Assembly (NCBI GenBank): GCA_000226015.1
Contig: JH156173.1
Span: 72,887-93,876, forward strand
Direction of reading: 5' to 3'
Length of the DNA stretch: 20,990 bases
DNA from: Mnemiopsis leidyi
Lineage: Eukaryota > Ctenophora > Tentaculata > Lobata > Bolinopsidae
Shown: positions 9,188 to 17,788 of the stretch, one piece after another
How positions within the stretch are numbered: the first letter of the stretch is position 1
Layout: each line of letters opens with the position of its first letter
Translations under genes and position numbers: made by a program
Notes under the pieces: generated by a model
Database searches by the model: none
What the model was told of the DNA's origin: nothing
The model's input: the letters and a program-made list of their open reading frames with translations, nothing else

Positions 9188-11379
9188 ATGGGGGAGGAGA
9201 CAGAGAACCTGTCTACTTCAAACTACGCGCCCGCTCATGACAAGTACACGCCGTTCAAGGGACCGTACCGACATTTAGCGGACCGGGGTAAGGATGAGGA
9301 GGAGGCAGCCGCTCGCAAACTTGAGGGTTTAGAAAACCCCTGTAGACAGCGGCCCAAGAAAATGTGGGTTAGTCAGGAGGAGATGCATCGGCAGAAAGTT
9401 CCGCTCTATTATAGGTAATATTTAATATGTGACAAAGTTACTAATGTTCCGCTCTATTATAGGTAATATTTAATATGTGACAAAGTTACTAATGTTCCGC
9501 TCTATTATAGGTAATATTTAATATGTGACTAAGTTACTTATGTTCCGCTCTATTATAGGTAATATTTAATATGTGACAAAGTTACTTATGTTCCGCTCTA
9601 TTATAGGTAATATTTAATATGTGACTAAGTTACTAATGTCACTAAGTTACTAATGTGATTAAGTTACTAATGTGACTAAATTACTAATGTGATTAAGTTA
9701 CTAATGTGACTAAATTACTAATGTGACTAAGTTACTAATGGGTTATAAAGTTACTAACGGGTCACTAATGTACTTTATTTTGATTTGATTTGTTGTCCTA
9801 CCCGGGCTGGCATCTAATGGGCCTTCAAACAGTATATTATAATATAGATGTGTGACCAGGTTACTAATATTTTATAATAGGTAATGTCTGACTAGGTTAC
9901 CAATATTCTATAATAGGTAGGTAAAGTCTGACTAAGTTACTAATTTTCTATAATGGGTAGGTAAAGTCTGACTAGGTCACTCTCTTTGCATATGTTATGG
10001 CAAATGCCCTTTGCACTTTTTTATGTATTCTACTGAAACTAACAGTTTAAATAATGTATATCACAGAAAGAAAGTAAACTAGGAAATTTTGCTTTAATTG
10101 TGATTTTATAGGGGGGGCCAGGGTACTTAATTTAAAGAATTTACCAGGATCAAGATCTTTTATTAAAAACTACAACTGAGTTGATTGCAGTGCTTGGAGA
10201 TCAGTGTAGAACTTACTCTGAATTTAGGAAAACCTACTGCCTAGCACAGTCACTCTGATAAGATAGAAATGTCAAAACTCACGTTTCATTTTGCCTTTGT
10301 TTTAGGTTGCATTGATTCTTTTTCTTAGTGGCGTGTGGTGAGTTCAATTTTTCATTAACCATTTTCTGCCCTTGTTTTTTAGGTGTGATGTCTTCTAAAT
10401 GGAGTTTTCCGAAGTATACAAGACAGATGTTTAGCGACCATTAGTTAAACCCTCTTTTGCTGTGCGTGCTTTTCGTCCAGTTTTTTATCGATTTTTGAAG
10501 CTCCTCGTTTCATTGAATCATTGAAAAATAGTAGACGCAAAACTCACTTAACAACTCTGATTTGAGTGCTGCTTTTCTCTGTAGGACTAAGAAATGCGAT
10601 CTTTTAGGGAACCTTTTACTAAAAGATCGCATTTCTCAGTCATACAGAGAGAAGTAACAGAGAGAAGTAACTCTCTCTCTCCCCCCACTCCCCCCCCCCC
10701 CCCGACCCCGTACTACTNNNNNNNNNNATCGCATTTCTCAGTCATACAGAGAGAAGTAACAGAGAGAAGTAACTCTCTCTCTCCCCCATCCCCCCCCCCC
10801 CCCCCCCGAACCTTCAATTCAGAAGCACGAAGATTAACCCAAATAATTCCCCATCAGAGATTACTGTGCACATTGGTTTATCCCTTGGAGGAATTGCCTT
10901 GTTGATAACAACTGGACTAAGAAAGCACATCAAAAAGTCTGTCACGTGAGTCTTTATGATGTTAGGCTGGCATGCTCGGAGTGATTATTTTCCAGATACC
11001 TAATAACTATTCCTTAGATTAAAACATCGTTCTATTCCTTCTATCCCTTCATGAAACATCGTTCCTATGATTTTTTGTTTAAATTTGAGTTGACTACGAA
11101 ATATTTCAGCGCTGGAAAGAAGGTTGGGACATGTGCGAAATTAGAGACAATCTCGATCGTGTTGCTGAGAAAAAATGTTTAAAAAAGGAAGGGCTGTGGA
11201 GGAAAGTGCCGTTCTCGGCTGAAATATTTGACGACAAACGGGACAAGCTCATGGCAAACGACAACGGTACGCGCGAACTTTTTACTAGCCGCCATTTGAT
11301 CTTTTTATGTGATAGGACAAAACTTCTCTGCGTCAAATCAACGCGCGTACATGATATGCACACGCGCGCCGCGTCCTAA
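9188..11379 (+). CDS. NDUFB7: NADH dehydrogenase (complex I) subunit NDUFB7, at least three exons
   Basis: The exons are 9188-9414, 10858-10945 and 11110 to about 11268 or 11379. The junctions are GT..AG and in phase (AG|A, then codon-clean). The joined protein has KKMWVSQEEMHRQ then RDYCAHWFIPWRNC, followed by CHRWKEGWDMCEIRDN. These are the two CX9C motifs of NDUFB7 (C79/C89 and C104/C114), whose disulfides form in the intermembrane space by the MIA40 route. Human NDUFB7 reads MVATQQEM...RDYCAHHLIRLLKC at the same place. Gly2 is kept, as in the myristoylated mammalian subunit. The linker between the CX9C pairs is longer than in human (14 against 10). The C-terminus is diverged: reading on gives TAA at 11377-11379 (194 residues, human 137), but a possible donor (AACG|GTACGC) lies at 11269, so a further exon is possible. 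Intron 1 carries a remarkable tandem array and an assembly gap. Confidence 0.88.
9398..9637. repeat. Five 48-bp tandem units spanning the NDUFB7 exon 1 donor site
   Basis: Units start at 9398, 9446, 9494, 9542 and 9590. Each begins GTTCCGCTCTATTATAG, identical to the last 17 exon bases, then GTAATATTTAATATGTGAC and AAGTTACTAAT, with one or two substitutions among copies. The first unit straddles the real exon end (9414). Read from one GT to the next AG, each repeat is a 48-nt segment with a 5' splice site, a TACTAAT branch-like box, a CT-containing stretch and ATTATAG. Confidence 0.95.
9638..9769. repeat. 17-bp tandem repeat derived from the 48-bp unit
   Basis: The last 17 bp of the 48-bp unit (GTGACTAAGTTACTAAT) are amplified about six times, starting at 9638, 9655, 9672, 9689, 9706 and 9723, followed by two decayed copies. 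TACTAAT is kept in every clean copy. Confidence 0.9.
9850..9985. repeat. Older, diverged copies of the donor-site repeat
   Basis: After about 80 bp of unrelated sequence, blocks of the form GACTAGGTTACCAATATTCTATAATAGGTA recur three to four times at roughly 43-48-bp spacing. They keep the TTACTAAT-like box and the TATAATAG|GTA junction but differ elsewhere, so they look like an earlier round of the same amplification. Confidence 0.75.
10585..10641. repeat. 22-bp inverted repeat
   Basis: GACTAAGAAATGCGATCTTTTA is followed after 13 nt by its reverse complement with one mismatch. It lies just left of the duplicated block around the assembly gap and may be natural, or an artefact of a folded-back read. 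Confidence 0.8.
10626..10807. repeat. Duplicated block on both sides of a 10-N assembly gap
   Basis: The block starting ATCGCATTTCTCAGTCATAC and continuing through GAGAGAAGTAAC twice, (CT)n and a long C run occurs at 10626 and again at 10728. The Ns are at 10718-10727. Two nearly identical flanks ending in homopolymer C suggest that one locus was assembled twice across a sequencing dropout. Confidence 0.8.
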
Positions 11380-11998
11380 CGAGTTGCATTGCATTGCTGC
11401 GTTTTGGTGAGTTTGGCCGCTCAGGCACAGGACGTTCTGCAATCTGCGACGGATTTTCGCTTCAATCTCAAGTCTCTTAATTTGTTGAAAGCTAAGTTCT
11501 ATGTCGTCAGGGACAAGACCGTTCAGGACTTCCACTTTTGGACGATGCGTTACCTTTCCTCTTTTTTTGAAGTGACAAACTATAATTTTCTTACATGGTT
11601 ATGAGCCAGGTTTGTCGTCAGTTTCAAAGAAAAGATGTTGAAACATAAGTTTGCTGAAAAAATTGTTTCGGTTAACAGTTGACAGTTTTTGTGCGCATTC
11701 AAAGTATCGATCACCATGTCTTGCATACAATTTACGTCGTTAAATTCTGTATTGGCCAATTTGTCCTGGCCTGTTTTCCCAGCTTTTCATTAGCACTTTA
11801 GAACAGCTTATTTATTGCATGACTTAAAATTTGTTATTACTCCAATCAAAAATATACAAACGATATCCCGAATGTTCAATCAATAGAAAAATGAATATTA
11901 TCATATGATTATACTGTTTTAAGAAACTAGATCGAAGCCTGTATAATTAATTCCACGTAGATTCGTAATACAGTTAGTCCGCTAGAACAGAATACCGA
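11380..11998. other. Convergent intergenic region
   Basis: This lies between the end of NDUFB7 (plus) and the minus-strand lectin-like gene. There is no convincing gene. A last NDUFB7 exon could be hidden here, but none was identified. I see no canonical plus-strand AATAAA. The reverse-strand poly(A) signal of the lectin-like gene is at 11811. Confidence 0.45.
11811..11816 (-). terminator. Poly(A) signal for the lectin-like gene
   Basis: TTTATT on the plus strand reads AATAAA on the minus strand, 183 nt beyond the stop codon. Confidence 0.55.
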
Positions 11999-13117
11999 CT
12001 AAGCAAATTTGTCATCAGTTCCAAAAGGGCCGCTCCCCCAAACCTGCATTTCTAATATATGGAGATGTATAGCCAAAGGCTGATGCAGAGTGATACTTGA
12101 GGCGTATATTGGGTCGTTATCTGCAATGGTATAATCGTAGGTATAAAGGGACTCGATAACAGTTCCTATAAGCTTATCATCGGCAAAGATGTGAGATCCG
12201 ACTAACCTTTCTCGACAGCAATGTCTTACGTTCCAGATCTTAATCTTGTGGATTCTAAAAATTCCGCCCAGTTTGATCCATAACTTGTTGTTCTGAGCAG
12301 CAGATCCGGTGCTTGAGTAAGTACGCATATTAACGTCAGTTGTAGAACTATGAAGAAACTCTCCGTCAGTGACCAGATCAGAGTCGAAGCCTTGTCTATG
12401 TCTGTTGTTTTCCTCCGTCATCTTGTAGAGGGAGATGAGACGAATCTCTGACATCCAGTTTTGTTGACGGTACTTTATTATCGAAACTGTTGTTTGGGTC
12501 TTCGAAACTTTAGCTACAACTTCTGCCGTCCCGCTGACTACCTGTTCTTCCAGCTTCTCCAAAACAGCGTTTTGGTCCGCCACCTTGCTATTTAAAGCAC
12601 CTAAATTTTCTTCTATTGCTGTTCTTTGAGCAGCTAATTTTTCCTCCATGACATTGCTTTGAGCAGCTAACGTCGTATCCATCGCTCCAAACTTGTCCCC
12701 AACTTCTTGCTCCAAACTTTCCAACCTTGCCGATAGGGAACTCAGACTAGACCTTATTTCCTGGATATACAAACCGGTAACTGTGGCTTGGCTCTTCATC
12801 AAAGCTAAAGTTTCCACCAATGTCACCTCCAGCGCAGACCGGGCCTCAAGAGCACTAACCTTGATCTCATACGCTTCCTCCTTCAGTTCGAAGGCTTCCT
12901 CCTTAACCCGGTAAGCCTGGTCTCTGATCTGATCAGCCTTCTGGACAGCGGAGTAGCCCTCTCGTCTGATCTCCTGAGCTTCTTCCTTGAGGGAGTTACA
13001 AGTGTCTACCACACTTCCCGGGAAGTCATGTCGTCTAGATGTTAGCCCTCCTTCTGGATCTCCCTCTACAGCATGAATGAGACAACTTACAACCAGGAAT
13101 ACGATTACACCAAACAT
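11999..13117 (-). CDS. Secreted coiled-coil protein with F5/8 type C / fucolectin-like domain
   Basis: This is a single-exon gene of 372 residues. The start chosen is the first ATG (MFGVIVFLVVSCLIHAVEG). The GTG just before it is not needed. Residues 1-19 form a clear signal peptide. A lone Cys near 40 could link chains. About residues 43-90 (KEEAQEIRR, VKEEAFELKEEAYEIK) and 115-210 (LSARLESLEQEV, MEEKLAAQ, LEKLEEQV) are heptad-type coiled coils. Residues about 238-362 look like a galactose-binding-like domain of the fucolectin/tachylectin-4 type: SDLVTDGEF, LWIKLGGIFRIHKIKIWN, then RHCCRERLVGSHIFAD with the adjacent Cys pair, and LHILEMQVWG at the end. Such proteins are usually oligomeric secreted lectins in immunity or extracellular matrix. 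Absence of introns is notable beside the split neighbours and may mean a retrocopy or a recent family expansion. Confidence 0.82.
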   Translation of the reverse strand: MFGVIVFLVVSCLIHAVEGDPEGGLTSRRHDFPGSVVDTCNSLKEEAQEIRREGYSAVQKADQIRDQAYRVKEEAFELKEEAYEIKVSALEARSALEVTLVETLALMKSQATVTGLYIQEIRSSLSSLSARLESLEQEVGDKFGAMDTTLAAQSNVMEEKLAAQRTAIEENLGALNSKVADQNAVLEKLEEQVVSGTAEVVAKVSKTQTTVSIIKYRQQNWMSEIRLISLYKMTEENNRHRQGFDSDLVTDGEFLHSSTTDVNMRTYSSTGSAAQNNKLWIKLGGIFRIHKIKIWNVRHCCRERLVGSHIFADDKLIGTVIESLYTYDYTIADNDPIYASSITLHQPLAIHLHILEMQVWGSGPFGTDDKFA

Positions 13118-14259
13118 CACGAAAAATTAAACCTGGGCATTGTTTTCAGAATTTGCGAATTTTTTGGATAATATGTGTGTCCTCTGAATATTGAAAATCA
13201 AATTATGGATTGTAGTATTACTATACGGTAATGTGATTTAGTATTATTTAACTTTATCAGCCAAGAAAAATCACTGATTCCTCCTTTTTATTGCTATTCT
13301 AAAGAACAAGGGAGTCCCTAGCCTGAATTTTACAGATCCCTAAGTAAATTATTGTTCGTAACAAAAATTAAATGTAAAGCAAGTTTGCAGACACTTGTTG
13401 TTTCGACAAAATGGCAAGATTAGGAGCAGTGCCATTGAACCACAGCTATTTTTAAATAAGGTTTTAGCGAATTTCAATGTGATGGGCATAAGTTTATTTT
13501 CCACAGAGCTCTATCCTCTAAAGTAAAAGGCCATGATATTCTGGCAAGTAGCCAGCTGTCGGATCTATAGTATAGGTCCTAGGACTGCGTAGTAAACTAT
13601 TCACATTTTTGATTTCGCAGCTACTAACACACTATTTTAATTTCGAAATCGATGATTGCATCGAGGTAAACCTGCAATTTCAGATTAATTTTTCTACTTC
13701 AGGTTGGCAGTTTGGTTACGATATCAGGGGGAGACCAATCAGGAGACCAAGAGAGGACGCTCAAGTTGACGCTTAAATATACTTCGTCGTAACTCAACTG
13801 AAACATGGTTATTCGGTGACGCACTGAATATCAACATAAAATAGATTGTCTTTGTTTACAGAGGGCGAAATAGATAGGTTTATTTTGTAGTTTGGATTAT
13901 TTGGATGGATTGTAATATGTAGCTTATATTTTGTACTAGCTTGTTGAACTGCGTCACCGTTCATAGATTCATCACCTTTTTGTATTTAGATCGCTGATTT
14001 GGAGTGATAACTGATAATACCGGATTAATTTATAAACGTTCGTAGTATTAATAGTATGAATTTAATGCATAATGTGATCATTAGCTTTCGTTAAGTTATT
14101 ATCATATGTACAACTATAAGTCATGATAACCTTGACAGTTTTATTTAGATTTAAACTTACAACTTGAAATGCCAGAATCAAATTGGAAGCGAATGTTTGT
14201 TTCTGCCAAAAAGTTATTTTACGTAGATGGTAGAAAACGCACACTTGTAGGTTGATTAT
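13118..14259. other. Intergenic, no gene recognised
   Basis: This is AT-rich DNA upstream of the minus-strand lectin-like gene. It contains a weak inverted pair sharing GGTGACGCA (13815-13823) and TGCGTCACC (13950-13958), which could bound a small decayed element. No TATA box or exon can be supported. Confidence 0.4.
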
Positions 14260-14880
14260 CTACGCGCCGATTTCATGTCTCAGGCCCCAGCTTGCTAAAC
14301 CAGTATTATACTTAAAGCCCATACAATGTGTGCGTACGCGGCTCCAAATTCTGCCAGCTCGCTCACAGCAAAGTTCTTAACGCGCATCGCCATTTTTTGT
14401 GTGACTTTGTTCGACCCTCGAATGACATAACAGGAGGGTGCGCGCTGCCGTACAACGCCATTTGCTAAGCCCTGGGGTCCTCAGTCTTTGAAACCTAGAG
14501 CATAGAGAGAGCTTGTCTCACGTTGTGACCCTTTTCAAAAAAATTGGCCGCGCGGCCACGCCGCCGCGCGCTTCGCGCGCGCCGGAGGCTGCCGCTTCGC
14601 GGCAGCAGGGCTATGCAACGTGTAGCAAGAGAGAGAGCCGCGCAGTGCCCGGTAACGCAATGTGATGTTGGGTGTGCGCTCTATCGGGACGCACAAAGTG
14701 TTGCTCTAATCAGCTGAGCCCTCTTACGCGCGTAACGTGCGTACACGTTAGCACTTAGTTTGTGGTTAGGTCCGGTGAACACAAAGTGTTTGTCTGACTT
14801 TGTCCGATCCGACCCTCATTCGATGCAAATAAAATGACGGGAGGGTGCGCGCTGCTGTACAAGTTAGAGCAAGGAAACTA
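14260..14880. repeat. GC-rich hairpin-rich repetitive DNA
   Basis: Base composition changes sharply from the AT-rich flanks. A ~57-70-bp block with the landmarks TGACTTTGT, GACCCTC and GGAGGGTGCGCGCTG.CGTACAA occurs directly repeated at about 14400-14456 and 14796-14866. CAGGCCCCAGCTTGCTAAA (about 14283) recurs inverted as TTTGCTAAGCCCTGGGG (about 14461). No open frame runs through. It is probably the remains of one or more non-autonomous transposons. Confidence 0.6.
14546..14606. repeat. Three consecutive perfect GC hairpins
   Basis: GGCCGCGCGGCC (14546-14557), GCGCGC-TTC-GCGCGC (14566-14580) and GCTGCCGC-TTC-GCGGCAGC (14588-14606) are perfect palindromes in 61 bp, two of them with a TTC loop. 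Confidence 0.9.
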
Positions 14881-15282
14881 TCTCATGACTTATAAGAGAG
14901 CGAATATTTTATGATGTATGATCGTGTGGTCATGGCACATGGCATAACATTCCATGTTGCATTTGACGAGATTATATCCGTCTACCGTTCTAACGAAACG
15001 ATCGTTCAGCTTTAGCTGCGTGAGTCGGGTATCACCGCGACAATGTTGCATGTGCAATGTGCATCATGCATGAAACTGCATAATAAAATGTTCACTTCAC
15101 CTAATATATATAACCATGAGGTGCTCACGCCGCGCACAGCTGCTACGCAGCTCAAATAAGCCTTTTCCAGCTCAGCTACTTTTGGTGGCGCGTGAAAAGG
15201 GCTCTGAATCATGAATAAAGCAAAATTTTCACCTAACCAGGTGGCCGGATGCTAACGCCGCGCGCGGCGGCTGCTACGTTGC

Positions 15283-15380
15283 CGGTTGATAACCTACTGT
15301 CATGGCCATCACACGCTCTTACGCATTTCTAGCCTAGTGTCTATGGATTTTGAACAAATTCAAGATGCGCATCGCCCATA
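15283..15380 (-). repeat. ~95-bp nested repeat, copy 1 (inverted, diverged)
   Basis: GGTTGATAACCTACTGTC, GGCCATCACACGCTC, TACGCATTTCTAGCC and GATGCGCATCGCCCAT match, in order, the reverse complement of the copies at 15513 and 15706, with an insertion and many substitutions. Confidence 0.7.
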
Positions 15381-15512
15381 AATGATGAATTGCTAGGACA
15401 TAATACGCAGCCACATCTCTGGTGGCGCGCACGGCGCGCGCAAAAGGGTTCTGGTTAGAGCAAGATAAAATTGATAACTAATAAATGATAAATGATGATG
15501 CCAGTAGTCAAC

Positions 15513-15608
15513 TCAACGGGCGATGCGCGTCTAGAATTTTTCGAAATTCGCCAGGCCAGAAATGCGTGACAGCGCGTGATGGCCGCGACAGTAGGTTATC
15601 AACCTACA
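15513..15608 (+). mobile_element. ~95-bp nested repeat, copy 2, with 10-bp target duplication
   Basis: The copy runs from TCAACGGGCGATGCGCG to GGTTATCAACCTACA and is flanked on both sides by AGTAGTCAAC (15503-15512 and 15609-15618). Its 3' end forms a 17-nt stem-loop, GTAGGTT-ATC-AACCTAC. Confidence 0.75.
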
Positions 15609-15705
15609 AGTAGTCAACTATTGATAATGAAAGAATATCTAACCAATATCAGTGAGCAGTTCAAATNTAAAATTGAGTTTTATTGATATTGTCGCGGTGA
15701 TACCC

Positions 15706-15796
15706 TCAACGGGCGATGCGCGTCTAGAATTTCTTCGCTAGGCCAGAAATGCGTGAGAGCGCGTGATGGCCGCGACAGTAGGTTATCAACCTACAA
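15706..15796 (+). mobile_element. ~91-bp nested repeat, copy 3, with 8-bp target duplication
   Basis: This is the same unit as copy 2, slightly shorter, flanked by TGATACCC at 15698-15705 and 15797-15804. Because it splits the right arm of the larger foldback element, the empty site can be read from the left arm. This shows directly that it inserted. Confidence 0.8.
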
Positions 15797-15838
15797 TGAT
15801 ACCCGACTCACGCAGCTAGACGGATATAATCTCGTCAA

Positions 15839-16343
15839 TATTGATATTTCCTTGATATTATCGTGTATATTTTTCAAATGGTGTTCTTGGAATAGACACA
15901 CATAAATATATAATGGGATTTATTATCTATGGATGTTCTAGACGTTAGAAGTTTTTATCTAAATTCGATTATTTTTGCGAAAAGCGGAAGGATATTTTTA
16001 TATGTCTGAGAATAAAACTAAATTTTATTCTCTGTTCTCAGAAATAAAATTCAGTTTCTATTGTGTAATTAATGATACAGACGAAAAAAAATAAAACTTG
16101 TTTAACTTGAAAACTTGTTCAGAAATTAAAAAATGATTTTAGGTTGACAAGGTCATTAACCCCAAGCCTAAACCATAGCTTTTTTGAACTTATTTAGTGA
16201 CTTTTTATGCAAATTTTTATGCTAGATTTTCATAATGGTCGATCTCAAAAACTAGCAGCTCAGTTCAATAATTGTGTTAACCGTTTTAAACCATTTTGAT
16301 TATATCATTTTTAAGGAAAGAATATTTTTTATAAAGAGCTACA
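15839..16343. other. AT-rich spacer, no gene recognised
   Basis: This is non-coding in all frames. The only structure noticed is a perfect small hairpin, GAGAATAAAA-CTAAA-TTTTATTCTC, at about 16009-16033. Confidence 0.5.
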
Positions 16344-16622
16344 CAGCGGCGTAATGATGCCCCGGCCACCCCGGCTACGCCGGGGTTGCGCCGTCATCAG
16401 GGGGCGCCAAATCGTCATAAAAATATTGAACAATTTGGCAAGATTTACTGCGCGACTAGCAAAATCGCGTGTTTGGTTAAATAATTTCACTATTTATTAA
16501 GATTTTTGGCCATTTTTCACGAATTGCTTCAAGTAAGCCCTTACACCAAGGGCGCCAATTAGGGGCGCATTTTCATCGCCGAGGGGCGCCATATTGGCTA
16601 GAACTACTAAATTACGCCACAC
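16344..16622 (+). mobile_element. hAT-like MITE, copy A
   Basis: The copy begins CAGCGGCGTAATGATGCCCC and ends near AAATTACGCCACAC. It is homologous along its length to the element at 17501-17780, with the same order of GGGGCGCC blocks and the shared GACTAGCAAAATCGCGTG. The right terminus is eroded and no 8-bp target duplication could be found, so it looks older than copy B. Confidence 0.75.
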
Positions 16623-16736
16623 AGGTTTATTGGGATAGATTCTTTCGTCCATCGTTTTTTTGGTACAATGGCTCCCTCAGCATGCTTATTAGTTATATAA
16701 TATTACTGCTTGATAACATGTTACTTTATGATAAGT

Positions 16737-17050
16737 CACTTATATCTATTTAAGATTTTAAGATTTTAAGGCACAAAATGGTAAATATAGGAAAACTAAC
16801 TACTTTCACATCCACATTTGAATAAAGGAAATTTGTCCTACATTAAAAACAGAAAATCAATAAAATAGTTCGCTACACTTTTCTATAGAACTTAGACTAA
16901 TTAATCGATTTTTGGCCACTATGTAAGTAAGTAAGTAAGTAATAATTATGACATTACATCATCACATATATCTATTTAAAATAACAAAACTCTTAATGGA
17001 AAAAATAGGAAAACATACCCTTTCCATCCACATTAAAAAAAGGGAATAAT
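16737..17050. repeat. Two diverged copies of an AT-rich repeat, plus (GTAA)n
   Basis: A segment starting TATATCTATTTAA, with TAGGAAAAC and ATCCACATT further on, occurs at about 16740-16840 and again at about 16966-17045. Between them is a (GTAA)n microsatellite at about 16923-16941. The origin of the repeat is unknown. Confidence 0.55.
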
Positions 17051-17492
17051 ATGGGATGGGACAATAGATATCGATTATGTCTTTTGTCGCTACTCACATA
17101 ACTTGGCCCTTCAACTCTTTTCAAACGCAAGGATGATACTTAATTTGGGCAACTTATGACTCCTATGAACGTCTGAATGAATCGACAACATTTGTGATAG
17201 GTCAAAGACTGTTCTTTGAGAAATCTGCCCTGTCAATGCATTGTTTTTTGGCTTATAAGTCTCAGTTCAGTATGGAGTTATTTAAATTAGAGGTTTTCAT
17301 GATAGTAAGACCAGCTTTTAAGATAGTTTGAGAGATAAGGTGTGATGATGCTGGCATCATTATTTGTTATTTATTTTATTATTTTATTTATAGTTGAATT
17401 AGGGATAGGGAAGAAGAAAAATTAATTCAGTAATTTAGGTCTTATATTTGTGGGCTTAATAGAATTGAAGTAGTATGTTAATTATTTTTTGG
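17051..17492. other. AT-rich spacer, no gene recognised
   Basis: I see no exon, RNA gene or structured repeat. A run rich in TTATTT lies at about 17360-17393. Confidence 0.45.
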
Positions 17493-17500
17493 GGGCTCTT

Positions 17501-17780
17501 CAGCGGCGTAACGATGCCCCGGCCACCCCGGCTACGCCGGGGGGCGCCGTCCTTAAGGGGCGCCAAATCGTCGTAAAAATATGGGACAATTTTGCAAGAT
17601 TAACTGCGCGACTAGCAAAATCGCGTGTTTGGTTTAATAACTTCACTATTTATTTAGATTTTTCGGCCATTTTTTCACAAATTGCTCCCAGTAAGCCCTT
17701 ACACCAGGGGCGCCACTTAGGGGCGCATTTTCATCGCCGAGGGGCGCCATATTGGCAAGACCTTCAACGTTACGCCACTG
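17501..17780 (+). mobile_element. hAT-like MITE, copy B, with 8-bp target duplication
   Basis: This is a 280-bp element with terminal inverted repeats CAGCGGCGTAACG...CGTTACGCCACTG (one mismatch), flanked on both sides by GGGCTCTT (17493-17500 and 17781-17788). An 8-bp target duplication and CAG..CTG ends fit the hAT superfamily. The interior has several GGGGCGCC palindromes and no transposase, so it is a non-autonomous MITE. A 116-codon open frame over it is not a gene. Confidence 0.9.
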
Positions 17781-17788
17781 GGGCTCTT

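Larger units (their letters stand above)
9986..10857 (+). other. Remainder of NDUFB7 intron 1
   Basis: This is AT-rich sequence with no coding exon that I can support. It contains a near-perfect hairpin (10585-10641), CT and poly-C runs, and a 10-N gap. The intron ends at CCCCATCAG before the exon at 10858. Confidence 0.6.
14963..15838. mobile_element. 876-bp inverted-repeat (foldback) DNA element
   Basis: The left end TTGACGAGATTATATCCGTCT is matched by the inverted right end AGACGGATATAATCTCGTCAA. Further in, AGCTGCGTGAGTCGGGTATCA and ACCGCGACAAT on the left pair with TGATACCCGACTCACGCAGCT and ATTGTCGCGGT on the right. The right arm is interrupted by a copy of a ~91-bp repeat. The interior has GC-rich short repeats (GGTGGCGCG followed by AAAAGGG twice, near 15184 and 15421) and no credible ORF. 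One unresolved base lies at 15667. No flanking target duplication was clear, so the superfamily is unassigned. Confidence 0.75.

Noticed and set aside
7911-10950. TCACGTG motifs (7912, 8558, 10942) as a CLEAR-type network
   Set aside because: Three 7-mers in 21 kb are near chance expectation. One overlaps a splice donor and none sits in a clear promoter.
15012-15212. Minus-strand open frame in the foldback element
   Set aside because: It lies in an inverted arm and GC-rich repeats. No protein family is seen.
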